Part shown: in pieces, positions 1 through 6,421 of the stretch
Layout of the letters: each line of letters starts with the position of its first letter
How positions within the stretch are numbered: position 1 is the first letter of the stretch
NCBI GenBank assembly: GCA_036405195.1
Contig: DASWYB010000032.1
Span: 1 to 11,349, forward strand
Length of the DNA: 11,349 nucleotides
Direction: 5' to 3'
Origin: DASWYB01 sp036405195
Lineage (GTDB): Bacteria; Patescibacteriota; UBA1384; 2-12-FULL-50-11; DASWYB01
Made by a program: the position numbers and the translations under genes
The notes under the pieces: generated by a model
What the model was told of the DNA's origin: nothing
Databases searched by the model: none
What the model saw: the letters and a program-made list of their open reading frames with translations, nothing else

Positions 1-163
1 TGGTAAAAGCGTAAGAAAGCCGAGAGAATAAAAATGATAATAACGCACCAAGTGAGGAGAGATTGATGCGATCGGTTGGCTTTTGTTTGTTCCACCTATT
101 TATTAAACCAATGGCAGCAGGAATTTACAATGCCGTCGTACCGCTGGTAGCTATCTTTAGATA

Positions 164-197
164 TGAAAAGAGGGTCAGTGGTTAGACTGACCCTCTT
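164..197 (-). terminator. Intrinsic terminator of the minus-strand RNA
   Basis: A 12-bp perfect stem (168-179 with 186-197) with a 6-base loop is followed on the minus strand by a short T run (CTTTTCAT). On the plus strand the stem is followed by TATTCCCC, a weaker tail, so it could also stop transcription entering from the left. Confidence 0.75.
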
Positions 198-381
198 ATT
201 CCCCTCCACTACACCGCCTTGCCTCCGTTTGGATTTTGGCACCCCGCGAATATTTAAGGGGGCGGGCCAAGGTGTGTAATAGAGAGGGTTCTCGGACGAA
301 AGATAACGCCGAAGGAGGGGCACAGCGTATTTTCGTGAGTAAAACTCACGTCTTAAGTCCGAGAACTCTCTCTACTACTCT
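165..381 (-). ncRNA. Candidate structured non-coding RNA (about 215 nt), family unknown
   Basis: The minus strand from about 381 to 165 is bounded by a perfect sigma-70-type promoter and an intrinsic terminator and has no credible ORF. The first large stem pairs 357-373 with 281-297 (17 bp, one G-U pair). Inside it are a 7-bp hairpin (334-340 with 344-350) and a 5-bp hairpin (323-327 with 307-311) whose loop reads CCCCTCC. That loop is perfectly complementary to GGAGGGG of the same RNA (plus positions 201-207), so a 7-bp pseudoknot is possible. Downstream, two competing pairings exist: 267-275 with 211-221, or 262-270 with 236-247. I compared it by eye with tmRNA, RNase P, SRP, 6S, T-box and common riboswitch signatures and found no match. 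It could be a housekeeping RNA of an unusual lineage, or a leader/attenuator for a minus-strand gene beyond the left edge. The promoter and terminator are solid; the identity is open. Confidence 0.6.
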
Positions 382-387
382 AGAGGA

Positions 388-416
388 ATTATAGAATAGA
401 ATTTTCTAGGTGTCAA
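388..416 (-). promoter_or_regulatory. Consensus sigma-70-type promoter of the minus-strand RNA
   Basis: On the minus strand, TTGACA (plus 411-416) and TATAAT (plus 388-393) are both exact consensus hexamers, separated by 17 bases. Initiation is predicted near 380-382, just ahead of the first stem of the RNA. A perfect promoter suggests strong constitutive expression. Confidence 0.85.
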
Positions 417-426
417 TGCCCTTGTA

Positions 427-455
427 GTCGGTCGATATATAAGCTAATTACCGAC
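427..455. repeat. Inverted repeat upstream of the minus-strand promoter
   Basis: GTCGGT (427-432) and ACCGAC (450-455) form a 6-bp inverted repeat about 10 bases upstream of the -35 box of the minus-strand promoter. The position would suit an operator or activator site, but the repeat is short and may be chance. Confidence 0.25.
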
Positions 456-502
456 CTGACATATGTGACTATAGCACGAGGATTTAAAATTGTCAATACC
501 TT

Positions 503-525
503 TACTTGTGGCCGTAACGCAAGTA
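503..525 (+). other. Small hairpin upstream of dprA
   Basis: TACTTGTG (503-510) pairs with CGCAAGTA (518-525) over 8 bp including one G-U, with a 7-base loop. It lies about 80 bases before dprA and may sit in its leader. No T tract follows, so it is not a terminator. Its function is unknown. Confidence 0.3.
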
Positions 526-606
526 GATGCAATGGAATGAAATATTAAAATATTATTATAAAGTATAGAGGCCTGGATAATACTATGTTACGTTTATTTC
601 TATATC

Positions 607-1662
607 ATGGAAGTTATTCTTTCGGCATTACTTTCTCGCTATTGTCATTTCTATAATGTAAAGCTTTTTGAATTAGTAAAAGTGTATGACACGTTAGAAT
701 CTCTTTATGCTATCTGGCTCACGAACCCTGTATCTCTTCCTATAAACCTTTGCAGGCAGTTGGAGGTGGCCTGGAAGGAAACATATAAAGTGGAGATGCA
801 AGAGCAATTGCATAAGCATGCAATTCGCGGCCTTCTGTTTAATAATCAGGAATATCCAGACATGTTACGGCATATTAGTGACCCGCCGTACGTTTTATAT
901 GTGCGAGGAAATTCCGATGTATTGAGTAATGTATGTTTAGCTTGCGTTGGAACGCGAAGGATGAGTGGCTATGGAAAACGGGCTATTAGCCGACTTCTCT
1001 CAGCTCTGTCGCATTATTCTCTTTGTATCGTGTCGGGTTTGGCGTTAGGAGTCGACGGAGAAGCTCATAGAGTGGCACTGGAGTCTGACTTGCTAACGGT
1101 TGCGGTTCTTGCGGCGGGTTTGGACCGATTTGAGCCAACTACGAACGCACCGCTTGCGGAGCGTATTATAACCCAGGGTGGTTGTCTTCTCAGTGAATAT
1201 CCACCGGGTGTTCGCCCTCAGAAACATCACTTTTTAGAACGAAACCGTATCGTAGCAGGGATTTCTGCGGCAACTCTCATCATTGAAGGAAAAGAACATT
1301 CTGGTTCGCTGGTTACGGCGCGCTATGCGCTCGCAAATGGGAGAGAGGTTGGCGTAGTGCCGGGGGATATCTTCCTGGAGAACACGCAAGGTCCTTTGCG
1401 GTTATTGCGGGACGGAGCATGGCCGATTGCTGAAGTGGGTGATATTCTGAATATGCTTTCCCTTGATGTGGTGTCTCAGCCTATATCAGATGAAGTACTG
1501 GGGGAAGTCGCGATGGCGCTTCGGGCTGGGCCAGTATCGCTCGACGGACTGTGTGAAAAACTTAACTGGCCGATTGGACAAGTTCAGGCGGAATTAACCC
1601 GGCTTGAACTCGAAGGGGCGGTTGAATGCTTGGCTACGGGCGCGTATTATCTTAAGAGATAG
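607..1662 (+). CDS. dprA: DNA processing protein DprA/Smf family
   Basis: The product (351 aa) belongs to the DprA/Smf family, which loads RecA on incoming single-stranded DNA during natural transformation. The Rossmann-fold core spans about residues 70-290. Its motifs are CVGTRRMSGYG (about 113-123), SGLALGVDGEAH (143-154), FLERNRIVAGIS (209-220), the EGKEHSGSLVTA segment (227-238) and GREVGVVPG (245-253). Residues 295-351 look like a small winged-helix domain ending in YYLKR. The N-terminal 70 residues are poorly conserved in this family. Length is near the family norm. The ATG has no Shine-Dalgarno ahead of it; GATAAT at 576-581 could be a -10 box for a short leader, but the -35 is weak. 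topA follows 59 bases later, a pairing seen in many bacteria. The family call is firm; a role in uptake is inferred from family knowledge. Confidence 0.93.
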   Translation: MEVILSALLSRYCHFYNVKLFELVKVYDTLESLYAIWLTNPVSLPINLCRQLEVAWKETYKVEMQEQLHKHAIRGLLFNNQEYPDMLRHISDPPYVLYVRGNSDVLSNVCLACVGTRRMSGYGKRAISRLLSALSHYSLCIVSGLALGVDGEAHRVALESDLLTVAVLAAGLDRFEPTTNAPLAERIITQGGCLLSEYPPGVRPQKHHFLERNRIVAGISAATLIIEGKEHSGSLVTARYALANGREVGVVPGDIFLENTQGPLRLLRDGAWPIAEVGDILNMLSLDVVSQPISDEVLGEVAMALRAGPVSLDGLCEKLNWPIGQVQAELTRLELEGAVECLATGAYYLKR

Positions 1663-1684
1663 TTCATCCCAGTCATCGGAATGC

Positions 1685-1714
1685 TAGACACAATACTCAT
1701 ATATTTGGTATAAA
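1685..1714 (+). promoter_or_regulatory. Predicted topA promoter giving a leaderless mRNA
   Basis: TAGACA (1685-1690) and TATAAA (1709-1714) are 18 bases apart. Initiation would fall at about 1721-1722, and the topA ATG is at 1722, so the mRNA would have essentially no leader. There is no Shine-Dalgarno before the ATG, which agrees with this. Confidence 0.55.
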
Positions 1715-1721
1715 AGATTGT

Positions 1722-3980
1722 ATGGCAAAAAAGGTTGTATTTGTTGAGTCTCCCGCGAAAGCGAAGACTATCCAAAAGTTTGTAGATAAGTCGACAGTCG
1801 TGCGAGCGACGTTTGGCCATATTCGTGATCTTCCTAAAAGTGATTTAGGGGTAGATCTTGAGCATGATTTTGCTCCCAAGTATGTAATTCCTCGAAAAGC
1901 CTCGCCGGTTGTGAAAGAACTCAAGGCTCTTGTTAAAGGAAGTGAAGAAATTTATCTTGCCACCGACCCTGACCGTGAAGGAGAGGCGATCGCATGGCAT
2001 GTTTGTGAAGCATTAGGACTTGATTCGACCAAAGTAAGTCGGATCCTTTTTCATGAAATTACGAACGAAGCAATTCAGCATGCGCTCGAGCATCCAGGAA
2101 AGGTCAATCACAATTTAGTGGATGCTCAGCAAGCACGGCGCGTCTTAGACCGGTTAGTCGGTTATAAGCTAAGCCCACTTTTATGGAAGAAGATTTATCG
2201 CGGTCTTTCGGCAGGACGTGTGCAGTCTGTTGCTCTTCGTTTAATTACCGACCGCGAAGATGAGATCGCGGCTTTTGAGCCAAAAGAATATTGGTCGTTA
2301 TGGGCATCTTTTGAAACAAAGCAGAAAGATCATTTTTTAGCTAAACTCGAAAAAGTTAAAGGCAAATCAATTGGCAAACACCCCGCGCAAAGCGTCATTG
2401 AAGAAGCTCAGGCGTATGGTAAAGATTTACAGTGGGTAATCACTGATCGAATTACTGAAAATAAACAACGCCATCCCAAGCCTCCGTTTACAACTTCGAC
2501 TCTCCAGCAAGAGGGGAGCCGTAAGCTTCACTTTTCAGCTAAGCAAACCATGATGCACGCGCAGAAGTTATATGAAGGTATCTCTCTGGGTGGCGAGACA
2601 GTTGGTTTAATTACCTATATGCGTACCGACTCGCTGAATTTAGCCGAAACAGCAATCGCTGATGCACGTACTGTTGTGGGACAGAATTTTGGTCCAAAAT
2701 ACGTACCGGCCGAGCCACGTCGCTATAAAACTAAATCAAAAGGGGCACAAGAAGCACACGAAGCGATCCGGCCTACAAGTTTTGCTCGTACCCCCGATTC
2801 CGTGAAACAGTATTTAGCGCCGGCAGAATACAAGCTTTATAAATTAATTTGGGAACGAGCTATTGCAAGTCAGATGGCTTCGGCTGATACTGAGCTGACA
2901 CAAATTCACGTTGGGCCAGAAAAAGAACCTACAGCGGTTACGTATATTGCTTCAGGTGTCCGGATTGTCTTTCCTGGTTTCTTGAAAGCGTACGAAGAAA
3001 GCCGTGACGAGGGGGCTGAAGTGGAAGTGGGGGACGGCGAAGAGCAGTTATTGCCGTTGATTGTAAAAGGTGATTCTGTCACGCTTGATTCGCTCGAACC
3101 AAAGCAGCACTTTACGCAGCCGCCTGCCCGTTTTACAGAAGCTTCTTTAGTCAAAGAGATGGAACGCCTTGGTATTGGCCGTCCTTCAACATATGCGCCA
3201 ACGATCGCAACGATTATTGATCGTGGATACGTGGCGAAAGAAGAAGGAAAGTTTGTATCACAGGAAGTTGGTAAGATTGTGATTGAGCTTTTGAAAGATA
3301 AGTTTCCGAATATAGTCGACTATGACTTTACTGCCAAGATGGAAAATTCTCTCGATAACGTTGCTGACGGTGAAGCGAAGTGGCAGAACGTTATTAAAGA
3401 TTTTTACGGTCCTTTTGAAAAATCAATTGAACTAGCAGCCAAAGATATTGGGGAAAAGAGCTTGTCAGAAGAAGCTACTGACGAAGTCTGTCCTGATTGT
3501 GGTAAGCCCCTTGTGATAAAACGAGGACGGTTTGGACGATTCTACGCTTGTACTGGCTTTCCTGACTGTCGTCATACAAGGCCTTTTGATGTTGATAAGA
3601 AAGCGGAAGCGCAATTAATAGAAGGACGTAAGTGTCCCAATGATGGTGCTGATTTAGTGCTTAAAAGTGGTCGCTACGGTAACTTTATTGGTTGTTCCAA
3701 CTATCCTAACTGTAAATTTATCGAAGCTATCAATAAAGAAATGGGCATTAAGTGTCCCAAAGATGGTGGGAATATTATTGAACGTCGTAGTAAACGCGGT
3801 AAGCTTTTCTGGGGGTGTGATAAATATCCCAATTGTGACTTTGTGGCGTGGGACCGACCAATGCCACAACCGTGTCCTAAATGTAAGGGCATTGTAGTAC
3901 AGAAGAAGAAAGAATTGGCTTGTATGAGTTGCGATTATCGTAAAGAACGTGACGCAGACGAAGAGGTGACAGAAGAGTAG
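1722..3980 (+). CDS. topA: DNA topoisomerase I (type IA)
   Basis: A 752-residue type IA topoisomerase, which relaxes negative supercoils by a transient 5'-phosphotyrosine break. The Toprim domain opens with VESPAKAKTI (8-17), where the catalytic Glu9 lies, and carries the metal-binding TDPDREGEAIAWH (81-93). The active-site tyrosine is Tyr299 in GLITYMRTDS. FTEASLVKEMERLGIGRPSTYAPTI (471-495) is the usual strand-passage segment. The C-terminus holds four zinc-ribbon-like units: CPDC...C...C (590-616), CPND...C...C (638-664), CPKD...C...C (678-705) and CPKC...CMSC (718-737). In the second and third units the second cysteine is replaced by Asp, so they may bind zinc differently or not at all. 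It ends in an acidic tail. recR starts 8 bases later, with its ribosome site overlapping the topA stop, so the two are probably co-transcribed. Confidence 0.97.
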   Translation: MAKKVVFVESPAKAKTIQKFVDKSTVVRATFGHIRDLPKSDLGVDLEHDFAPKYVIPRKASPVVKELKALVKGSEEIYLATDPDREGEAIAWHVCEALGLDSTKVSRILFHEITNEAIQHALEHPGKVNHNLVDAQQARRVLDRLVGYKLSPLLWKKIYRGLSAGRVQSVALRLITDREDEIAAFEPKEYWSLWASFETKQKDHFLAKLEKVKGKSIGKHPAQSVIEEAQAYGKDLQWVITDRITENKQRHPKPPFTTSTLQQEGSRKLHFSAKQTMMHAQKLYEGISLGGETVGLITYMRTDSLNLAETAIADARTVVGQNFGPKYVPAEPRRYKTKSKGAQEAHEAIRPTSFARTPDSVKQYLAPAEYKLYKLIWERAIASQMASADTELTQIHVGPEKEPTAVTYIASGVRIVFPGFLKAYEESRDEGAEVEVGDGEEQLLPLIVKGDSVTLDSLEPKQHFTQPPARFTEASLVKEMERLGIGRPSTYAPTIATIIDRGYVAKEEGKFVSQEVGKIVIELLKDKFPNIVDYDFTAKMENSLDNVADGEAKWQNVIKDFYGPFEKSIELAAKDIGEKSLSEEATDEVCPDCGKPLVIKRGRFGRFYACTGFPDCRHTRPFDVDKKAEAQLIEGRKCPNDGADLVLKSGRYGNFIGCSNYPNCKFIEAINKEMGIKCPKDGGNIIERRSKRGKLFWGCDKYPNCDFVAWDRPMPQPCPKCKGIVVQKKKELACMSCDYRKERDADEEVTEE

Positions 3981-3988
3981 GAATGTAA

Positions 3989-4606
3989 ATGAAACAATTT
4001 CTCCCACGCGCTATTCAGGATCTCAGTCAAGCGCTCTCTCGGTTGCCCGGTATTGGGCCCAAAACAGCTAACCGTTTGGCTTTCTACCTTATCAATCGAC
4101 CGAAAGAAGAGGTGGCAGAGATTGGGGCCGCTTTTATTAATCTCAAAGAGAACTTATTGCGCTGTGAGGTCTGTCATACCGTTAGTGAAACCAACCCTTG
4201 TCCAATCTGTGCTGATGAAGAGCGCGATCATGCGCGGATTATGGTAGTGGAAGAGCCCCTCGATATGGTGGCAATGGAGCGTACCGGTTACGAGGGCATT
4301 TACCACGTTTTGGGTGGTGTTATTTCTCCTATCAATGGAGTGGGGCCACGCGACTTGACGCTCCAAGAACTCTTTGATCGTGTTCAGTCTGGTACAATAG
4401 AAGAGGTCATTCTCGCGACTGACCCGAGTCTCGAAGGCGAGGCAACCGCTTCTTACATTACAGAGAAACTGATGCAGGTTGCTCCCAAGGGATTAGCCAT
4501 CTCACGTATTGCCCGTGGTCTTCCGGTTGGAGGCGATCTGGAATACGCTGATGAACTAACTCTTCGCCGCGCTCTCGAAGGACGACAAAATTATCGTACA
4601 AAATAG
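3989..4606 (+). CDS. recR: Recombination mediator protein RecR
   Basis: A 205-residue RecR, which with RecO (and RecF) loads RecA onto SSB-coated gaps. All family parts are present in order: a helix-hairpin-helix (LPGIGPKTANRLAFYL, 19-34), a C4 zinc finger (Cys59, 62, 71, 74), a Toprim domain beginning IMVVEEPLDM (84-93) and including ATDPSLEGEATA (143-154), and the C-terminal RIARGLPVGGDLEYAD segment (173-188) typical of RecR. The ATG is set by AGGA at 3979-3982, six bases upstream and overlapping the topA stop, which implies translational coupling. The usual dnaX/yaaK partner is absent here; the gene sits with topA instead. Confidence 0.96.
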   Translation: MKQFLPRAIQDLSQALSRLPGIGPKTANRLAFYLINRPKEEVAEIGAAFINLKENLLRCEVCHTVSETNPCPICADEERDHARIMVVEEPLDMVAMERTGYEGIYHVLGGVISPINGVGPRDLTLQELFDRVQSGTIEEVILATDPSLEGEATASYITEKLMQVAPKGLAISRIARGLPVGGDLEYADELTLRRALEGRQNYRTK

Positions 4607-4642
4607 TATCCAGGCTTACTTCGCTCAGTGAGGGTCTACGCT

Positions 4643-6001
4643 ATGTCACTCTCTTTTCTCAACACACTAACTCGTACGAAAGAAACGTTTGTTCCGATCA
4701 CACCGGGGCTGGCTTCGTTATATACGTGTGGCCCAACGGTGTATGATTTTGCCCATATCGGCAATATGCGTACCTATATTTTTAATGACACCCTTCGCCG
4801 GGTTTTGGAGATGAACGGGCTGACAGTTCATCATGTTATGAATATTACTGATGTGGGTCACTTGGTAGGGGATAGTGACTTTGCAGAAGATAAAGTTGAC
4901 GCTAAGGCCGAGAAAGAAGGGCTGCACCCGTTAGATATTGCGAAAAGATACGAGACGGCTTTTTTTGAGGATTTTTCTCGCCTCAATAATAAGCTACCCA
5001 CCGACGTTGTACGTGCCACTGAAGCTGTTGATTCACAAATTGAGCTCATTAAGCAGCTCGAAGCACGAGGTTTTACCTACAGGGATGATGACGCTATTTA
5101 TTTTGATACCTCTAAATTGTCTGATTATGGCAAACTGACAGGCCAAACTTTATCTGAAAAACTGATTGGTGCCCGAGAAGAAGTAGTGGTTGATACACGT
5201 AAACGTAATCCTCAAGATTTTGTTTTATGGTTTTTCTTAACCGGACGATATGCTCATCATATTTTGCACTGGGCGTCTCCTTGGGGAGAGGGATTTCCCG
5301 GGTGGCATGTCGAATGTTCGGCTATCTCCCGTAGCCGGTTAGGTCAACCATTCGATATCCATACGGGGGGAGTTGATCACATTGGAACCCACCACACAAA
5401 TGAAATTGCTCAAAGCGAAGCCGCCTATGGAGAACCGCTAGCGCACTACTGGCTTCACGGCGAGCACTTAATGGTGGAAGGAAAACGGATGGGGAAAAGT
5501 GAAGGTAATTTAGTTCGTCTGACTACCGTCGAAGAAAAAGGATTTGATCCGTTAGATTTTCGTTACCTCGTATTAACCGCCCATTATCGTTCGAGGATGA
5601 ACTTTACTTGGGATGCCTTAGTGGGCGCACGTAAGACACTTACGAGTATCCGGGAGTTAGTGGCACATGACACTTCGGAAAAAGGGGAGTATGCCCAGGA
5701 GGAATTAATCCGAGCCGCCTTCAATGATGATTTAGATACACCCCGTGCCTTAGCTCTATTGCATCAAGCGAAGAGCGGAGCGCTCTGGCGGAAATTTGAT
5801 TGCGTGTTAGGTCTCAACGTCGATCATCTTCCTCGAGAAAAACATGAAGTGAACAGTGAAATTACAGCCTTAAAAGAGGAGAGAGACCAAGCTCGTGCCC
5901 AAAAAGATTGGGCGAAGGCGGATATGTTCCGTCATAAAATAGAGGCTTTGGGTTACCGAGTACGCGATACGGAGTCAGGGAGTGTGCTCGAAAGACTATA
6001 G
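4643..6001 (+). CDS. cysS: Cysteinyl-tRNA synthetase
   Basis: A 452-residue class I synthetase charging tRNA-Cys. The HIGH motif is HIGN (38-41) and the KMSKS motif is RMGKSEGN (282-289), a variant with Arg for the first Lys and Gly for the first Ser. Zinc/substrate ligands expected from family knowledge are present: Cys29 in TCGPTVYD, Cys225 in GWHVECS, and His250 and Glu254 in HHTNEIAQSE. The C-terminal helical anticodon-binding part is somewhat short, and the total is a little under the usual ~460. I chose ATG 4643 over the in-frame GTG 4628 because the family starts near the MSLSFLNTLT segment and GAGG (4629-4632) gives a plausible ribosome site 10 bases upstream. It lies 36 bases after recR. 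A complex hairpin and a terminator follow, closing the transcription unit. Confidence 0.96.
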   Translation: MSLSFLNTLTRTKETFVPITPGLASLYTCGPTVYDFAHIGNMRTYIFNDTLRRVLEMNGLTVHHVMNITDVGHLVGDSDFAEDKVDAKAEKEGLHPLDIAKRYETAFFEDFSRLNNKLPTDVVRATEAVDSQIELIKQLEARGFTYRDDDAIYFDTSKLSDYGKLTGQTLSEKLIGAREEVVVDTRKRNPQDFVLWFFLTGRYAHHILHWASPWGEGFPGWHVECSAISRSRLGQPFDIHTGGVDHIGTHHTNEIAQSEAAYGEPLAHYWLHGEHLMVEGKRMGKSEGNLVRLTTVEEKGFDPLDFRYLVLTAHYRSRMNFTWDALVGARKTLTSIRELVAHDTSEKGEYAQEELIRAAFNDDLDTPRALALLHQAKSGALWRKFDCVLGLNVDHLPREKHEVNSEITALKEERDQARAQKDWAKADMFRHKIEALGYRVRDTESGSVLERL

Positions 6002-6003
6002 AA

Positions 6004-6047
6004 AAAGTGGGCGGTAATAACACAAAAATTACCGCAGTAACCACTTT
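6004..6047 (+). other. Two-part hairpin directly after cysS
   Basis: AAAGTGG (6004-6010) pairs with CCACTTT (6041-6047), and GCGGTAAT (6011-6018) pairs with ATTACCGC (6028-6035). AGTAA is left as a one-sided bulge and the apical loop is A-rich with nine bases. The 15 paired positions are perfect. No T tract follows, so it is not a standard terminator. It could protect the 3' end of the cysS mRNA, or be a protein- or RNA-binding element. Confidence 0.55.
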
Positions 6048-6061
6048 CGTGAAATATGCTT

Positions 6062-6089
6062 AAAAAGAGCGGTGAAAGCCGCCTTTTTT
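6062..6089 (+). terminator. Intrinsic terminator after cysS
   Basis: A GCGG/CCGC stem (6069-6072 with 6079-6082) with a TGAAAG loop is preceded by five A and followed by six T. The A and T tracts can extend the stem, so it may work in both directions. It closes the dprA-topA-recR-cysS side. Confidence 0.7.
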
Positions 6090-6104
6090 ATATGCGTAAA
6101 ACTG

Positions 6105-6133
6105 TTGACACATATACTCGCCAATGGTATAGT
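6105..6133 (+). promoter_or_regulatory. Near-consensus sigma-70-type promoter ahead of the surface-protein genes
   Basis: TTGACA (6105-6110) and TATAGT (6128-6133) are separated by exactly 17 bases; only one base of the -10 differs from consensus. Initiation is predicted near 6140. The first downstream gene starts 282 bases later, and a terminator-like hairpin lies in between. Confidence 0.75.
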
Positions 6134-6153
6134 TTTGGCATAAAGAAGAGAGG

Positions 6154-6181
6154 GACTCCGTGCTTGCACGGTAGTCTTTTT
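6154..6181 (+). terminator. Promoter-proximal terminator, possible attenuator
   Basis: GACT-CCGTG (6154-6162) pairs with CACGG-AGTC (6167-6176, one bulged T), closed by a CTTG tetraloop and followed by five T. It lies about 14-41 bases after the predicted start of the 6105-6133 promoter, so most transcripts would end as an RNA of roughly 40 bases unless read-through is allowed. No alternative anti-terminator pairing is obvious to me. Confidence 0.65.
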
Positions 6182-6421
6182 ATTTACTTTGCTTTCTTAG
6201 GACAGTTGTGTTCTGGCTGGGCGGGTGGCGGTACAGTGTTACCTAATACTCCCGACCTCTCGTGATCTCGCATGTCGAGGTCTTTCCTGGCCAGAACAGA
6301 GCTGTTCTCTGGAACAGGCTCTATTAGAACTTTTACATCTTCTGTTAGTTCCTCAGTAGTCAACCTACTTAAATATAGATGCTACGTTGCCGAGGCCGAG
6401 AGGCCGCAGGAGAAGTCCGCG
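6182..6421 (+). other. Long leader of gene A with a 16-base palindrome
   Basis: Nothing here looks like a gene. An in-frame extension of gene A back to an ATG at 6272 exists, but it lacks a ribosome site and precedes the signal peptide. AGAACAG (6293-6299) and CTGTTCT (6302-6308) form a 7-bp perfect inverted repeat around AG, operator-like in shape. Base composition shifts towards GC-rich through the last 60 bases. Confidence 0.4.
6408..6412 (+). promoter_or_regulatory. Ribosome binding site that sets the gene A start
   Basis: AGGAG lies 9 bases before the ATG at 6422. This start places the signal peptide at the true N-terminus, which decides against the upstream in-frame ATG at 6272. Confidence 0.75.

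Larger units (their letters stand above)
1..606. other. 606-base stretch with no convincing protein gene
   Basis: This stretch holds a minus-strand structured RNA with its own promoter and terminator (listed separately), plus small inverted repeats between that promoter and dprA. At the extreme left, plus-strand frame 2 reads nine codons (GKSVRKPRE) to a TAA at 29-31. This could be the basic C-terminus of a gene entering from the left, but nine codons are too few to support a call. No tRNA T-loop signature is visible on either strand. I see no Shine-Dalgarno-preceded ORF in it. Confidence 0.6.

Noticed and set aside
96..323. 75-codon minus-strand ORF inside the RNA region
   Set aside because: It starts with GTG without a ribosome site, runs through the terminator hairpin, and its start lies in a structured loop. 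An RNA explains the region better.
165..381. Assignment of the minus-strand RNA to tmRNA, RNase P, SRP, 6S, T-box or the glycine riboswitch
   Set aside because: The expected signatures (tRNA-like ends, RNase P conserved blocks, SRP tetraloop, single long 6S hairpin, T-box antiterminator sequence) are absent. A CCGAAGGAG run recalls glycine riboswitches, but it lies on the opposite strand to the promoter and the rest of the motif is missing.
6293..6308. LexA (SOS) box
   Set aside because: The Gram-positive-type box needs GAAC-N4-GTTC. Here the spacing is GAAC-N6-GTTC.
6272..6421. N-terminal extension of gene A to an upstream ATG
   Set aside because: There is no ribosome site at 6272, and the extension would put 50 residues before the signal peptide. 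AGGAG at 6408-6412 marks the ATG at 6422.
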